A stretch of DNA of 64,000 bases, taken from NCBI GenBank assembly GCA_910579465.1, contig CAJTUB010000002.1, forward strand, positions 130,980 to 194,979, given 5' to 3'. Within the stretch, counting starts at the first letter, position 1; every line of letters starts with the position of its first letter. The position numbers and the translations under genes were made by a program. This document shows, piece by piece, positions 36,539 to 46,491 of the stretch. This DNA comes from an uncultured Lachnospiraceae bacterium (lineage in GTDB: Bacteria > Bacillota > Clostridia > Lachnospirales > Lachnospiraceae). The notes beneath the pieces were generated by a model. The model ran no database searches, was not told where the DNA came from, and saw only the letters and a program-made list of their open reading frames with translations.

Positions 36539-37159
36539 ATGGCTAGTGTTAAGGTTTATAATATTGAAGGCAAGGAAGTTGGTACGTTAGAGCTGAACGA
36601 CGCTGTCTTCGGTGTAGAAGTAAATGAGCATTTGATGCATCTGGCTGTTGTGAGCCAGCTTGCAAATAAGCGTCAGGGCACACAGAGCGCAAAGACCCGT
36701 GCCGAAGTAAGCGGCGGCGGAAGAAAGCCTTGGAGACAGAAGGGAACCGGTCATGCAAGACAGGGTTCGACGAGAGCTCCGCAGTGGACAGGCGGCGGCG
36801 TTGTATTCGCTCCGAAGCCGAGGGACTACTCCGTAAAGATGAACAAGAAGGAAAAGGCGGCAGCGATTAAGTCCGCATTATCCGCAAAGGTAGCAGAGGA
36901 GAAGTTCATCGTAGTAGACGGTCTCACATTTGACGAGATTAAGACAAAGAAGATGGCAGCGGTTCTTGAGAACCTGAAGGTGAACAAGGCGCTTGTTGTT
37001 CTTGATAAGAAGGATGAGAATGTAATCCTTTCCGCAAGAAATCTCCCGGAGGTAAGAACCACCATGTCCGGCAGCGTAAATGTTTACGATGTGCTGAAGT
37101 ATGACAGCCTGGTGATTACCAAGGAAGCCGTTGCCCAGATTGAGGAGGTGTACGCATAA
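36539..37159 (+). CDS. rplD: 50S ribosomal protein L4
   Basis: A 206-residue protein lining the exit tunnel. The extended tunnel loop (KTRAEVSGGGRKPWRQKGTG, HARQGSTRAPQWTGGGVVF) is typical; the loop carries the usual Lys/Arg/Gly residues at sites tied to macrolide response. The start follows AAAGGAGG. Its stop shares one base with the rplW start. In gammaproteobacteria L4 represses this operon via the leader; whether it does so here is unknown. Confidence 0.98.
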   Translation: MASVKVYNIEGKEVGTLELNDAVFGVEVNEHLMHLAVVSQLANKRQGTQSAKTRAEVSGGGRKPWRQKGTGHARQGSTRAPQWTGGGVVFAPKPRDYSVKMNKKEKAAAIKSALSAKVAEEKFIVVDGLTFDEIKTKKMAAVLENLKVNKALVVLDKKDENVILSARNLPEVRTTMSGSVNVYDVLKYDSLVITKEAVAQIEEVYA

Positions 37160-37470
37160 TGGCGGATTTAAAGTATTATGACGTTATCTTAAAGCCGATA
37201 GTAACTGAGAAGAGTATGAACTCCATGAGCGAGAAGAAGTACACGTTCTCCGTACATCCGGATGCAACGAAGCAGCAGATTAAGGAAGCAGTGGAGAAGA
37301 TGTTTGCAGGCACCAAGGTTGCCAGCGTCAATACCATGAACTTAGACGGCAAGACCCGCAGACGCAGCAGCAAGAGCGGCTATACCTACGGAAAGACTGC
37401 CAAGACCAAGAAGGCAATTGTGCAGCTGACGGCTGACAGTGCTGAGATTGAGATTTTTGCAGGTTTATAA
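37159..37470 (+). CDS. rplW: 50S ribosomal protein L23
   Basis: A 103-residue tunnel-exit protein that docks trigger factor and SRP. YYDVILKPIVTEKSM and the basic TRRRSSKSGYTYGKTAKTKK loop mark the family. The start overlaps the rplD stop (TAATG), giving translational coupling. Confidence 0.97.
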   Translation: MADLKYYDVILKPIVTEKSMNSMSEKKYTFSVHPDATKQQIKEAVEKMFAGTKVASVNTMNLDGKTRRRSSKSGYTYGKTAKTKKAIVQLTADSAEIEIFAGL

Positions 37471-37532
37471 AACGCGCACGTAGAGAATAGAACACAGGAT
37501 ATTGCGTGACGCAGACGAAAGGAGTAACAACA

Positions 37533-38378
37533 ATGGGAATTAAAACGTATAACCCATATACACCTTCCAGAAGAAATATGACCGGTTCCGATTTCTCGGA
37601 AATTACTACAAGCACTCCGGAGAAGTCCTTAGTCGTTTCTTTAAAGAAGAATGCCGGCCGTAACAATCAGGGAAAGATTACAGTAAGACATCAGGGCGGC
37701 GGCTCCAGAAGAAAGTACAGACTGGTTGATTTTAAGAGAAATAAGGATGGTATTCCGGCAACGGTTAAGACCATCGAATATGACCCGAACAGAACGGCAA
37801 ATATCGCATTGATTTGCTATGCTGACGGACAGAAGTCCTATATCCTCGCTCCAAACGGCTTAAAGGTCGGCCAGACCGTGATGAATGGTCCGGAAGCTGA
37901 GGTAAAGGTTGGAAACTGCCTGCCGTTCCAGAACATTCCGGTCGGTGCTGAGGTTCACAATATTGAGCTTTATCCGGGTAAGGGCGGTCAGCTGGTTCGT
38001 TCTGCCGGCAACAGCGCACAGCTGATGGCAAAGGAAGGAAAGTACGCAACCCTGCGTCTTCCGTCCGGTGAAATGAGAATGGTTCCGATTATCTGCCGTG
38101 CAACCATCGGTCAGGTCGGCAACATTGAACACGAGCTTATTAATATCGGTAAGGCAGGACGTAAGCGTCACATGGGCATCCGTCCGACGGTCCGCGGTTC
38201 CGTAATGAACCCGAACGATCACCCGCATGGTGGTGGTGAAGGTAAGACCGGTATCGGTCGTCCGGGCCCTGTTACCCCGTGGGGTAAGCCGGCTCTCGGT
38301 CTGAAGACCCGTAAGAAGAATAAGCAGTCCAATAAGCTGATTGTAAGAAGAAGAGATGGTAAGGCGCTGACGAAGTAG
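37533..38378 (+). CDS. rplB: 50S ribosomal protein L2
   Basis: A 281-residue protein near the peptidyl transferase centre. ATG 37533 ([15 protein letters not shown]) with GAAAGGAG is preferred over the in-frame 37506. The functionally important [18 protein letters not shown] segment with its conserved His (about residues 228-246) is complete. Confidence 0.98.
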   Translation: MGIKTYNPYTPSRRNMTGSDFSEITTSTPEKSLVVSLKKNAGRNNQGKITVRHQGGGSRRKYRLVDFKRNKDGIPATVKTIEYDPNRTANIALICYADGQKSYILAPNGLKVGQTVMNGPEAEVKVGNCLPFQNIPVGAEVHNIELYPGKGGQLVRSAGNSAQLMAKEGKYATLRLPSGEMRMVPIICRATIGQVGNIEHELINIGKAGRKRHMGIRPTVRGSVMNPNDHPHGGGEGKTGIGRPGPVTPWGKPALGLKTRKKNKQSNKLIVRRRDGKALTK

Positions 38379-38411
38379 TCGCCGCCGCCGGTAGAAGGAG
38401 GTAAAACTGAT

Positions 38412-38690
38412 ATGGCACGTTCCTTAAAGAAGGGTCCGTTCGCGGATGCCCACTTACTGAAAAAGGTAGATGCAGTTGTGAAGTCCGGTGACAAGCAGGT
38501 AATCAAGACCTGGTCCAGACGTTCCACAATCTTCCCGCAGATGGTTGGTCTTACCATCGCTGTTCACGACGGAAGAAAGCATGTACCGGTATATATCACG
38601 GAAGATATGGTTGGCCATAAGCTTGGCGAGTTCGTAGTAACAAGAACCTATCGCGGACATGGCAAGGATGAGAAGAAGGCCCGCAGATAG
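38412..38690 (+). CDS. rpsS: 30S ribosomal protein S19
   Basis: A 92-residue head protein of the 30S subunit. [20 protein letters not shown] and [16 protein letters not shown] are family signatures, with the basic C-terminal [10 protein letters not shown] tail. The start follows AGGAGG. A 135-base gap precedes rplV. Confidence 0.98.
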   Translation: MARSLKKGPFADAHLLKKVDAVVKSGDKQVIKTWSRRSTIFPQMVGLTIAVHDGRKHVPVYITEDMVGHKLGEFVVTRTYRGHGKDEKKARR

Positions 38691-38825
38691 TCTTCTTTGA
38701 AGAAAACAGGGTAAACGGTGCGTCCGCCAGGGCGGGGCCCGTTTACAACACCATAATGCCCGGCAGGACACGGGCGGAAGAACAATAGCGGAGAACCGCT
38801 AACCATTTGAAAGGAGGTCACATCC
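38691..38825 (+). other. rpsS-rplV intergenic hairpin region
   Basis: GTAAACGG (38711-38718) pairs with CCGTTTAC (38739-38746), enclosing a CCGCC/GGCGG inner stem. There is no T-run. This is a stable intra-operon structure of unknown role, perhaps an RNase processing site. Confidence 0.5.
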
Positions 38826-39215
38826 ATGGCAAAAGGACATAGATCCCAGATTAAGAGAGAAAGAAATGAGCAGAACAGAGATAAGAGACCGTCCGCGAAG
38901 TTATCTTACGCAAGAGTTTCCGTTCAGAAGGCTTGTTTCGTTCTTGATGCAATCAGAGGCAAGGATGTACAGACGGCGCTCGGTATTTTAGCTTACAATC
39001 CGAGATACGCTTCAACTTTAATAGAGAAATTACTCAAATCGGCAATTGCGAACGCAGAAAACAACAACGGTATGGATGCTTCCAGGCTGTATATCGCTGA
39101 GTGCTATGCAAACTGCGCACCGACCATGAAGAGATCCAAGCCGAGGGCACGGGGCAGCGCATATCGTATTTTAAAGAGATTAAGCCACATTACTGTTGTG
39201 CTGGATGAGAGATAG
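38826..39215 (+). CDS. rplV: 50S ribosomal protein L22
   Basis: A 129-residue tunnel-wall protein. KLSYARVSVQKACFVLDAIR opens the family core, and the beta-hairpin tip (PTMKRSKPRARGSAYRILKR) reaches the tunnel constriction. The start follows AAAGGAGG. rpsC follows 21 bases on. Confidence 0.97.
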   Translation: MAKGHRSQIKRERNEQNRDKRPSAKLSYARVSVQKACFVLDAIRGKDVQTALGILAYNPRYASTLIEKLLKSAIANAENNNGMDASRLYIAECYANCAPTMKRSKPRARGSAYRILKRLSHITVVLDER

Positions 39216-39236
39216 TTTTAAGAAAGGAGAAGAATC

Positions 39237-39899
39237 ATGGGACAGAAGGTTAATCCTCACGGTTTAAGAGTCGGTGTTATCAAGGACTGGGATTCCAAGT
39301 GGTACGCAGAGGCTGATTTCGCTGACAACTTAGTAGAAGATTACAACATCAGAAAGTTTCTGAAGAAGAAGTTATACAGCGCAGGCATCGCAAAGATTGA
39401 AATCGAGAGAAGAGGCGCGGATCAGGTCAAGGTGATTATTTCTACTGCAAAGCCGGGGGTCGTTATCGGCAAGGCAGGCGCAGAAATCGATAAGTTAAAG
39501 GATGAAGTAGCAAAGTTTACCGGCAAGAAGGTAAACCTTGAGATTAAGGAAATCAAGAGACCGGACATCAATGCACAGCTTGTTGCAGAGAATATCGCAC
39601 AGCAGCTTGAGAACCGTATCTCGTTCCGCCGTGCAATGAAGTCTACGATGTCCAGAACGATGAAGGCCGGAGCAAAGGGCATCAAGACGATGGCTTCCGG
39701 ACGTCTTGGCGGTGCAGATATTGCACGTTCCGAGTTTTATACAGAGGGAACCGTGCCGCTTCAGACATTGAGAGCAGACATTGACTACGGTTTCGCAGAA
39801 GCAAATACCACCTACGGTAAGGTTGGTATTAAGACCTGGATTTATCACGGTGAAGTTCTTCCGGTGAAGGCAGCCAACAAGGAAGGGAGCGATAAATAA
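39237..39899 (+). CDS. rpsC: 30S ribosomal protein S3
   Basis: A 220-residue protein at the mRNA entry channel. The KH domain ([20 protein letters not shown], about 62-81) and the C-terminal [20 protein letters not shown] are intact. The stop overlaps the rplP start by one base. Confidence 0.98.
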   Translation: MGQKVNPHGLRVGVIKDWDSKWYAEADFADNLVEDYNIRKFLKKKLYSAGIAKIEIERRGADQVKVIISTAKPGVVIGKAGAEIDKLKDEVAKFTGKKVNLEIKEIKRPDINAQLVAENIAQQLENRISFRRAMKSTMSRTMKAGAKGIKTMASGRLGGADIARSEFYTEGTVPLQTLRADIDYGFAEANTTYGKVGIKTWIYHGEVLPVKAANKEGSDK

Positions 39900-40339
39900 T
39901 GTTAATGCCAAAGAGAGTAAAGCGTCGTAAGCAGTTCCGCGGTTCTATGACCGGTAAGGCAATGAGAGGAAACAAGATTTCTTACGGCGAGTATGGTATC
40001 GTAGCAACAGAGCCTGCTTGGATTAAGTCCAATCAGATTGAAGCAGCCCGTATTGCAATGACACGTTACATTAAGCGTGGTGGTAAGGTCTGGATTAAGA
40101 TTTTCCCGGATAAGCCGGTAACAGCAAAGCCGGCAGAGACCCGAATGGGTTCCGGTAAGGGCTCGACAGAGTATTGGGTAGCAGTTGTTAAGCCGGGACG
40201 TGTTATGTTCGAAATTTCCGGCGTAGCAGAGGAAGTAGCAAGAGAGGCACTTCGTCTCGCAACCCATAAGCTTCCGGTGAAGTGTAAGATCGTTTCTCGC
40301 GCAGATTTAGAGGGAGGTGCGGACCGTGAAAACCAGTAA
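39899..40339 (+). CDS. rplP: 50S ribosomal protein L16
   Basis: A 146-residue protein at the A-site finger. [20 protein letters not shown] opens the protein; the [20 protein letters not shown] and arginine-rich region are canonical. Coupled by TAATG to rpsC. Its end overlaps rpmC by 14 bases. Confidence 0.98.
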   Translation: MLMPKRVKRRKQFRGSMTGKAMRGNKISYGEYGIVATEPAWIKSNQIEAARIAMTRYIKRGGKVWIKIFPDKPVTAKPAETRMGSGKGSTEYWVAVVKPGRVMFEISGVAEEVAREALRLATHKLPVKCKIVSRADLEGGADRENQ

Positions 40340-40526
40340 GTATGTGCAGGATTTAATGGCTAAGTCCGTTGTAGAGCTGAACGAAGAGTTAGTTTCCGCA
40401 AAGAAGGAACTGTTCAACTTGAGATTCCAGAACGCAACAAACCAGCTTGACAATACAAGCAGAATCAAAGAAGTAAGAAAGAACATTGCCAGAATTCAGA
40501 CCGTGATTTCTGCAAAGGCAAATTAG
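40326..40526 (+). CDS. rpmC: 50S ribosomal protein L29
   Basis: A 66-residue helical-hairpin protein at the tunnel exit. GTG 40326 ([20 protein letters not shown]) is chosen because GGGAGGTG lies 8 bases upstream inside rplP; GTG 40317 is less likely. [20 protein letters not shown] is the family core. Confidence 0.95.
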   Translation: MKTSKYVQDLMAKSVVELNEELVSAKKELFNLRFQNATNQLDNTSRIKEVRKNIARIQTVISAKAN

Positions 40527-40565
40527 TTCATATAGGAATAGCAGCTTCGGAAAGGAGTAACTGTC

Positions 40566-40820
40566 GTGGAGAGAAATCTGAGAAAAATGCGTACCGGTAA
40601 GGTCGTAAGTGACAAGATGGATAAGACCATCGTTGTAGCGGTCGTAGATAACGTAAAGCATCCGCTGTATAACAAAATCGTAAAAAGAACCTACAAGTTA
40701 AAGGCGCATGACGAGAACAACGAGTGCCGCATCGGTGACAGAGTCAGGGTTATGGAAACAAGACCGTTGTCCAAGGATAAGAGATGGAGACTTGTTGAGA
40801 TTGTTGAAAAGGCAAAATAA
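40566..40820 (+). CDS. rpsQ: 30S ribosomal protein S17
   Basis: An 84-residue OB-fold protein binding 16S rRNA early in assembly. GTG start after [29 protein letters not shown] and the [20 protein letters not shown] ending are typical. Confidence 0.97.
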   Translation: MERNLRKMRTGKVVSDKMDKTIVVAVVDNVKHPLYNKIVKRTYKLKAHDENNECRIGDRVRVMETRPLSKDKRWRLVEIVEKAK

Positions 40821-40855
40821 GTTTTTTCAAGAAACAGCTGAAAGGAGATTGTACC

Positions 40856-41224
40856 ATGGTACAGCAGGAAACCAGACTTAAGGTTGCTGACAATACCGGT
40901 GCAAAGGAGTTACTTTGCATCCGTGTAATGGGCGGTTCAACCAGAAGATATGCGAACATTGGTGATGTAATCGTCGCTTCGGTCAAAGATGCAACGCCGG
41001 GCGGAGTTGTAAAGAAGGGCGATGTAGTAAAGGCGGTAGTGGTCCGTTCTGTAAAGGGCGCACGCCGTAAGGACGGTTCTTACATTCGTTTTGATGAAAA
41101 CGCAGCAGTAATCATCAAGGAAGACAAGAATCCGAGAGGAACCCGTATTTTCGGACCGGTAGCAAGAGAACTCAGAGAGAAGCAGTTTATGAAGATTGTT
41201 TCCCTGGCTCCGGAAGTATTATAG
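40856..41224 (+). CDS. rplN: 50S ribosomal protein L14
   Basis: A 122-residue protein at the subunit interface. [20 protein letters not shown] and [20 protein letters not shown] are family signatures. GAAAGGAG precedes the start; rplX follows after 14 bases. Confidence 0.98.
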   Translation: MVQQETRLKVADNTGAKELLCIRVMGGSTRRYANIGDVIVASVKDATPGGVVKKGDVVKAVVVRSVKGARRKDGSYIRFDENAAVIIKEDKNPRGTRIFGPVARELREKQFMKIVSLAPEVL

Positions 41225-41238
41225 GAGGTGCTCATAAG

Positions 41239-41556
41239 ATGGCGACATTAAAGATTAAAAAGGGCGATACCGTCAGAGTAATCGCCGGAAAAGATAAGGG
41301 CAAGGAAGGAAAGGTTCTTTCCGTTGCTGACGGCAAGGTAACTGTGGAAGGTGTCAACACTGTGACAAAGCACACGAAGGCATCCCAGGCAAACCCGCAG
41401 GGCGGTATTATTACGAAGGAGGCTGCAATCGACGCATCCAACGTAATGTACGTTCATAAGGGTAAGACCACAAGAATCGGTTTCACCACGGCAGAGGGGA
41501 AGAATGGTCCGAAGAAGGTCCGCTTCGCAAAGTCTACCGGTGAGGTAATCGACTAA
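41239..41556 (+). CDS. rplX: 50S ribosomal protein L24
   Basis: A 105-residue assembly initiator with a KOW motif at the N-terminus ([20 protein letters not shown]). GGAGG precedes the ATG. Confidence 0.97.
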   Translation: MATLKIKKGDTVRVIAGKDKGKEGKVLSVADGKVTVEGVNTVTKHTKASQANPQGGIITKEAAIDASNVMYVHKGKTTRIGFTTAEGKNGPKKVRFAKSTGEVID

Positions 41557-41580
41557 TTCTGAGAGAGGAGGTTCACAAAG

Positions 41581-42120
41581 TTGACTAGATTAAAGGAAAA
41601 GTATAATGCCGAAATCATTGCAGCGATGCAGAAGAAGTTCGGTTATAAAAACGTAATGCAGGTTCCGAAGTTAGAAAAGATTGTAATCAATATGGGCGTC
41701 GGCGAAGCTAAGGATAACGCAAAGGCATTGGAGTCCGCAGTCAGGGATATGGAGATTATTGCGGGTCAGAAGCCGGTTGTTACCAAGGCAAAGAAGTCTG
41801 TCGCAAACTTCAAAATCAGGGAAGGTCTTGCAATCGGCTGTAAGGTAACGCTGCGTGGCGACAAGATGTATGAGTTTGCAGACCGTTTAATCAGCCTTGC
41901 ACTTCCGCGGGTACGCGATTTCCGCGGCGTGAATCCGAACGCATTCGATGGCAGAGGAAACTATGCACTTGGAATCAAGGAGCAGTTAATCTTTCCGGAA
42001 ATCGAGTACGATAAGATTGATAAGGTAAGAGGTATGGACGTTATTTTTGTAACGACGGCCAAGACCGACGAGGAAGCAAGAGAACTGTTGACATTATTTG
42101 GTATGCCGTTTAGCAAATAG
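41581..42120 (+). CDS. rplE: 50S ribosomal protein L5
   Basis: A 179-residue protein of the central protuberance that binds 5S rRNA. It starts at TTG 41581 behind GAGAGGAGG; no ATG fits the conserved N-terminus ([20 protein letters not shown]), so the weak start is probably real. [20 protein letters not shown] and [11 protein letters not shown] are canonical. Confidence 0.97.
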   Translation: MTRLKEKYNAEIIAAMQKKFGYKNVMQVPKLEKIVINMGVGEAKDNAKALESAVRDMEIIAGQKPVVTKAKKSVANFKIREGLAIGCKVTLRGDKMYEFADRLISLALPRVRDFRGVNPNAFDGRGNYALGIKEQLIFPEIEYDKIDKVRGMDVIFVTTAKTDEEARELLTLFGMPFSK

Positions 42121-42135
42121 TAAGGAGGAAATTCC

Positions 42136-42321
42136 ATGGCAAAGACTTCGATGAAGTTAAAGCAGCAGCGTCCGGCAAAGTTCTCCACCCAGGAGTACAA
42201 TCGTTGTAGAATTTGCGGCCGTCCGCATGCTTATTTAAGAAAGTACGGAATCTGCAGAATCTGTTTCCGTGAATTAGCTTATAAGGGAGAAATACCGGGT
42301 GTGAAGAAGGCATCCTGGTAG
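42136..42321 (+). CDS. rpsN: 30S ribosomal protein S14, zinc-binding type
   Basis: The 61-residue short form. Two CxxC pairs ([11 protein letters not shown] and [10 protein letters not shown], about residues 24, 27, 40, 43) bind zinc. This is the zinc-dependent form normal in Firmicutes; no zinc-independent paralogue lies in the window. Confidence 0.98.
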   Translation: MAKTSMKLKQQRPAKFSTQEYNRCRICGRPHAYLRKYGICRICFRELAYKGEIPGVKKASW

Positions 42322-42353
42322 GCCCGGAATATTTTTAGAAGGAGGAAATCCAA

Positions 42354-42755
42354 ATGACAATGAGCGATCCGATTGCAGATATGCTTACAAGAATCCGTAA
42401 TGCAAATACTGCGAAACATGATGTTGTAGATGTACCTGCATCCAAAATGAAGATTGCAATCGCAGAAATCCTGTTAAAGGAAGGTTATATCAAGAGTTAC
42501 AATGTGGAAGAGGTCGGCTCCTTTAAGACCATCCATATTACATTAAAATATGGCAAGGATAAGAACGAAAAGGTTATTTCCGGCCTTAAGAGAATCTCCA
42601 AGCCGGGCCTGCGTGTATACGCAAATGCCGGGGAGCTTCCGAGGGTACTTGGCGGACTTGGTGTTGCCATTATTTCCACGAACAAGGGTGTGCTTACCGA
42701 TAAGGAAGCAAGAACCCAGAATGTTGGCGGTGAAGTATTAGCGTTCATTTGGTAA
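42354..42755 (+). CDS. rpsH: 30S ribosomal protein S8
   Basis: A 133-residue primary 16S rRNA binder. [20 protein letters not shown] and the C-terminal [20 protein letters not shown] match the family. AAGGAGG precedes the start. A 147-base gap follows, the longest in the spc section. Confidence 0.98.
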   Translation: MTMSDPIADMLTRIRNANTAKHDVVDVPASKMKIAIAEILLKEGYIKSYNVEEVGSFKTIHITLKYGKDKNEKVISGLKRISKPGLRVYANAGELPRVLGGLGVAIISTNKGVLTDKEARTQNVGGEVLAFIW

Positions 42756-42902
42756 TGGACCGGAGCATGGAAAAGAAGTCTGTCTGAGAGCTGTATAATG
42801 CAGGAAGGATGCGGAAACTCTTTTCTTAGGAGACCGAAAAGGTCAGGGAGGCGGGTGAAGCAGTTCACCGTTTCTCAAATTCAAAATTCAGGAGGTACGG
42901 GC
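42756..42902 (+). other. rpsH-rplF intergenic region
   Basis: Contains TATAAT (42794-42799) without a good -35, the string ATGCGGAAACTC shared with the dispersed repeat arm (42809-42820), and a GGTGAA-GCAG-TTCACC hairpin (42854-42869) before the rplF ribosome site. An internal promoter is possible but unproven. Confidence 0.4.
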
Positions 42903-43445
42903 ATGTCACGTATAGGTAGAATGCCAATCGCCATTCCGGCAGGTGTAACTGTCACGGTGGCAGAAAATAACAAGGTTACCGTAAAGGGACCGAAGGGTAC
43001 ACTGGAAAGAGTGTTACCGGCAGAAATGGAAATCAAGGTAGAAGGTGCTGAAGTCGTAGTAAACAGACCGAATGATTTAAAGAGAATGAAGTCTCTGCAC
43101 GGTCTGACAAGAACGCTCATCAATAACATGGTAGTCGGCGTAACAAACGGCTATGAGAAGGTTCTTGAAATCAACGGTGTTGGTTACAGGGCAGCAAAGG
43201 CCGGCAAGGAGCTTACCTTGACGCTCGGCTACTCCCATCCGGTTGTTATGGTTGACCCGGAGGGTGTTGAAACCGTTCTCGACGGTCAGAACAAGATTAC
43301 CGTTAAAGGTATTGATAAAGAAAAAGTCGGTCAGTACGCAGCAGAAATCAGAGATAAGAGAAGACCGGAGCCGTATAAGGGCAAGGGTATCAAGTACGCT
43401 GATGAGACGATCAGACGTAAAGTCGGCAAGACCGGTAAGAAGTAA
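42903..43445 (+). CDS. rplF: 50S ribosomal protein L6
   Basis: A 180-residue two-domain protein near the factor-binding site. ATG 42903 ([15 protein letters not shown]) follows CAGGAGG. The C-terminal [20 protein letters not shown] is diagnostic. Confidence 0.98.
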   Translation: MSRIGRMPIAIPAGVTVTVAENNKVTVKGPKGTLERVLPAEMEIKVEGAEVVVNRPNDLKRMKSLHGLTRTLINNMVVGVTNGYEKVLEINGVGYRAAKAGKELTLTLGYSHPVVMVDPEGVETVLDGQNKITVKGIDKEKVGQYAAEIRDKRRPEPYKGKGIKYADETIRRKVGKTGKK

Positions 43446-43463
43446 GAGGAGGAAGGAAAGAAT

Positions 43464-43832
43464 ATGGTTAATAAAGAGTCCAGATCTAAAGTTCGCGCAA
43501 AAAAGCATATGAAGATTCGTAACCGTTTCTCCGGCACAGCAGAAAGACCGCGTCTGGCAGTGTTCAGAAGCAATAATCATATGTACGCACAGATTATTGA
43601 CGATACGGTAGGCAACACTCTTGTTGCAGCTTCCACCCTGGATAAGGATGTCAAGGCTGAGCTCGAGAAGACGAATGATGTTGCAGCAGCAGCAAAGCTC
43701 GGAACCGTTATTGCAAAGAAGGCACTTGAGAAGGGAATCAAAACGGTTGTATATGACCGCGGCGGTTTCGTATATCAGGGCAAGGTTAAGGCACTTGCTG
43801 AGGCAGCAAGAGAAGCCGGCTTAGAATTCTAG
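43464..43832 (+). CDS. rplR: 50S ribosomal protein L18
   Basis: A 122-residue 5S rRNA-binding protein. [20 protein letters not shown] and the C-terminal [24 protein letters not shown] end (here [20 protein letters not shown]) are typical. GAGGAAGG precedes the ATG. Confidence 0.97.
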   Translation: MVNKESRSKVRAKKHMKIRNRFSGTAERPRLAVFRSNNHMYAQIIDDTVGNTLVAASTLDKDVKAELEKTNDVAAAAKLGTVIAKKALEKGIKTVVYDRGGFVYQGKVKALAEAAREAGLEF

Positions 43833-43846
43833 TCAGGAGGGAAAAC

Positions 43847-44350
43847 ATGAAACGTACAATCGTTGATGCCAGCAATTTGGAATTAGAAGATAAAGTAGTA
43901 AGCATCAAGCGCGTTACCAAGGTTGTAAAGGGTGGACGTAATTTCCGTTTCGCAGCGCTTGTTGTTGTAGGCGACAAGAACGGTCATGTAGGAGCAGGTC
44001 TTGGTAAGGCAGCAGAAATTCCGGAAGCAATCCGTAAGGGCAAAGAGGATGCAATGAAAAATTTAATCAAGCTTCCGCTTGATGAAAACGGTTCCGTACC
44101 GCATGATTATCTCGGAAAGTTCGGCAGCGCGCAGGTTCTTTTAAAGCGCAGCCCGGAAGGTACCGGTATCATCGCAGGAGGTCCGGCACGTAATGTACTT
44201 GAGCTTGCAGGGTTTAAGAACATTCGTACGAAGTCTCTTGGCTCAAACAACAAGCAGAACGTTGTTCTTGCAACAATCAACGGATTAAGCCAGTTAAAGA
44301 CTCCGGAGCAGGTAGCAGCACTGCGCGGTATTTCCGTAGATCAGCTGTAG
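43847..44350 (+). CDS. rpsE: 30S ribosomal protein S5
   Basis: A 167-residue fidelity protein. The dsRBD-like N-domain includes [20 protein letters not shown], where spectinomycin-resistance changes map in other species; the sequence looks wild-type. The C-domain [18 protein letters not shown] is intact. Confidence 0.98.
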   Translation: MKRTIVDASNLELEDKVVSIKRVTKVVKGGRNFRFAALVVVGDKNGHVGAGLGKAAEIPEAIRKGKEDAMKNLIKLPLDENGSVPHDYLGKFGSAQVLLKRSPEGTGIIAGGPARNVLELAGFKNIRTKSLGSNNKQNVVLATINGLSQLKTPEQVAALRGISVDQL

Positions 44351-44381
44351 GACGTAATTATATTTCACGGAGGTGTTTAAA

Positions 44382-44564
44382 GTGGCAGATAAATTAAAGA
44401 TTACTTTGGTTAAGTCTACAATCGGCGCAATCCCGAAGCATAAGGCAACGGTAGCCGCATTGGGCTTAAAGAAAATCGGCAAGTCCGTTGAAATGCCTAA
44501 CAACGATGCAACCAAGGGTATGCTTCAGCAGGTTAGACATTTAGTAAAGGTGGAAGAAATTTAA
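44382..44564 (+). CDS. rpmD: 50S ribosomal protein L30
   Basis: A 60-residue protein from GTG 44382 (MADKLKITLVKSTIGAIPKH); ACGGAGGTG sits seven bases upstream, better than GTG 44373. GLKKIGKSVEMPNNDATKGM matches the short bacterial L30. Confidence 0.96.
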   Translation: MADKLKITLVKSTIGAIPKHKATVAALGLKKIGKSVEMPNNDATKGMLQQVRHLVKVEEI

Positions 44565-44588
44565 ATTACTGTAAGGAGGTGTAACACG

Positions 44589-45029
44589 ATGAATTTATCA
44601 GAATTAAGACCTGCAGACGGTTCCAAGCAGAGCGGAAATTTCAGACGCGGACGTGGTCACGGTTCGGGAAACGGAAAGACAGCCGGTAAGGGCCATAAGG
44701 GTCAGAAGGCTCGTTCCGGAGCTCCGAGAGTGGGCTTTGAAGGCGGTCAGATGCCGTTGTACCGCAGACTCCCGAAGAGAGGTTTTCATAACAGAAATAC
44801 ACAAGAAATCGTAACAATCAATGTAAGCATGTTAAATAGATTTGAGGATGGAGCAGAGGTTACCGTTGAGTCTTTGAAGGAAATCGGTTTGGTCAGCAAT
44901 CCGAAGGACGGTGTAAAGATTCTTGGAAACGGCGAACTTACCAAGAAGCTTGATGTCAAAGTAAACGCATTCAGTGCGAGTGCAATCGAGAAAATTCAGG
45001 CGCTTGGTGGAAAAGCAGAGGTGGTATAG
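44589..45029 (+). CDS. rplO: 50S ribosomal protein L15
   Basis: A 146-residue late-assembly protein. The glycine/basic N-terminal extension ([20 protein letters not shown]) and [18 protein letters not shown] are signatures. secY begins one base after its stop. Confidence 0.98.
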   Translation: MNLSELRPADGSKQSGNFRRGRGHGSGNGKTAGKGHKGQKARSGAPRVGFEGGQMPLYRRLPKRGFHNRNTQEIVTINVSMLNRFEDGAEVTVESLKEIGLVSNPKDGVKILGNGELTKKLDVKVNAFSASAIEKIQALGGKAEVV

Positions 45030-45030
45030 A

Positions 45031-46359
45031 ATGTTTGAAGCAGTCAAGAATGCATTGAAGGTAAAAGATATCCGAAGCAAGCTTTTATACACGCTGATGG
45101 CATTGCTGATTGTCAGAATCGGATGTGCCCTTCCGGTTCCGGGTATTAACCGCGCTTACTTTCAGCTTTGGATGGCGCAAAAGGAAGGACTTGGATTTTT
45201 AGATACCTTAACCGGTGGATCCTTTTCACAAATGTCCATTTTTGCACTGAACATCTCTCCGTATATTACTTCCTCCATTATCATGCAGCTTCTGACGATC
45301 GTATTTCCGAAGTTAGAAGAGCTGCAAAAGGATGGCGAGACAGGAAGAAAGAAAATTGCCGAGTGGTCCCGTTATGTTACCATTGCCCTTGCCGTAATCG
45401 AGTCGGTGGCCCTGACCATCGGCTTCGGCAATTCCGGTATTCTGCAGGGCGGCTTGACCATTTCCAATATCGCAGTAATTACGGCATCCTTTACCGCAGG
45501 AAGTGCTTTCCTGATGTGGTTAGGCGAGCGTATTACCGAGAAGGGTGTGGGCAACGGCATTTCCATTATCCTTTTAATTAACATTGTAGCGACGCTTCCG
45601 AACGACTTTTCCAACCTGATTAAGAAGTTCGTCATTAATCCGACGGCGGTTGTGAATAAGGTACTCGGCGTGATTGGCATCACAGCAATTGTAATTGTTC
45701 TGATTGTGCTGGTTATCTTACTTCAGGATGCACAGAGAAAGATTCCGGTGCAGTATGCAAAGAAGGTACAGGGAAGAAAGATGGTAGGCGGACAAGGCTC
45801 CTTTATTCCGTTAAAGGTGAATACCGCAGGCGTTATCCCGGTCATTTTTGCAATGTCCCTGATGCAGACGCCGGTCATCATACTTTCCTTTATGGGAATT
45901 ACCGCGGAAAGAGCACATTTCTGGCCGAAGGTAGCTTACCTGCTTACCTCCAGTAACTGGTTCAATATCAAGGAATGGGGTGAGTTTAAGTATACACTCG
46001 GTGCGCTCATTTATGTTATCCTGCTGATTATCTTTGCGTATTTCTATACCTCCATTACGTTCAACCCGATGGAAGTAGCGAATAACATGAAGAAGCAGGG
46101 CGGCTTTATTCCGGGTATCCGGCCGGGCAGACCGACGACCGAGTATTTGACGAAGGTGCTGAACTACATCGTCTTTATCGGTGCGGTTGCACTTACCATT
46201 ATCAGTCTGATACCGATTGTATTCTCAGGTATTTTTGCAGCAAGAGTAAGCTTCGGAGGGACATCCATCATCATCGTGGTCGGTGTTATCCTTGAGACGC
46301 TGAAGCAGATTGATTCCCAGTTGTTGGTTCGCCAGTACAAGGGATTCTTAAACGACTAA
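45031..46359 (+). CDS. secY: Protein translocase subunit SecY
   Basis: The 442-residue, ten-helix channel of the Sec translocon in the cytoplasmic membrane. ATG 45031 with GAGGTGG inside rplO is preferred over the longer frame. LPVPGIN at the first helix boundary, PYITSSIIMQLL (helix 2), GERITEKGVGNGISIILLIN and the cytosolic loop FIPGIRPGRPTTEYL are conserved. It serves export of the lipoproteins seen elsewhere in the window. Confidence 0.98.
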   Translation: MFEAVKNALKVKDIRSKLLYTLMALLIVRIGCALPVPGINRAYFQLWMAQKEGLGFLDTLTGGSFSQMSIFALNISPYITSSIIMQLLTIVFPKLEELQKDGETGRKKIAEWSRYVTIALAVIESVALTIGFGNSGILQGGLTISNIAVITASFTAGSAFLMWLGERITEKGVGNGISIILLINIVATLPNDFSNLIKKFVINPTAVVNKVLGVIGITAIVIVLIVLVILLQDAQRKIPVQYAKKVQGRKMVGGQGSFIPLKVNTAGVIPVIFAMSLMQTPVIILSFMGITAERAHFWPKVAYLLTSSNWFNIKEWGEFKYTLGALIYVILLIIFAYFYTSITFNPMEVANNMKKQGGFIPGIRPGRPTTEYLTKVLNYIVFIGAVALTIISLIPIVFSGIFAARVSFGGTSIIIVVGVILETLKQIDSQLLVRQYKGFLND

Positions 46360-46371
46360 CAGAGCTCTTTG

Positions 46372-46399
46372 TAGGGTGGGACTGCGTTGTTCCACCCTA
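46372..46399 (+). other. secY-adk intergenic hairpin
   Basis: TAGGGTGG (46372-46379) pairs with CCACCCTA (46392-46399), loop 12 bases, without a T-run. Probably an mRNA processing or stabilising structure rather than a terminator. Confidence 0.55.
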
Positions 46400-46491
46400 T
46401 GTTGGGTATTCGGGCAGTTTTTATCCGGAAGATATTTGCAGACAGGATTCTGCATAACAAAAATCTATATGGAAAGCAGGAGGGCTTGGAA

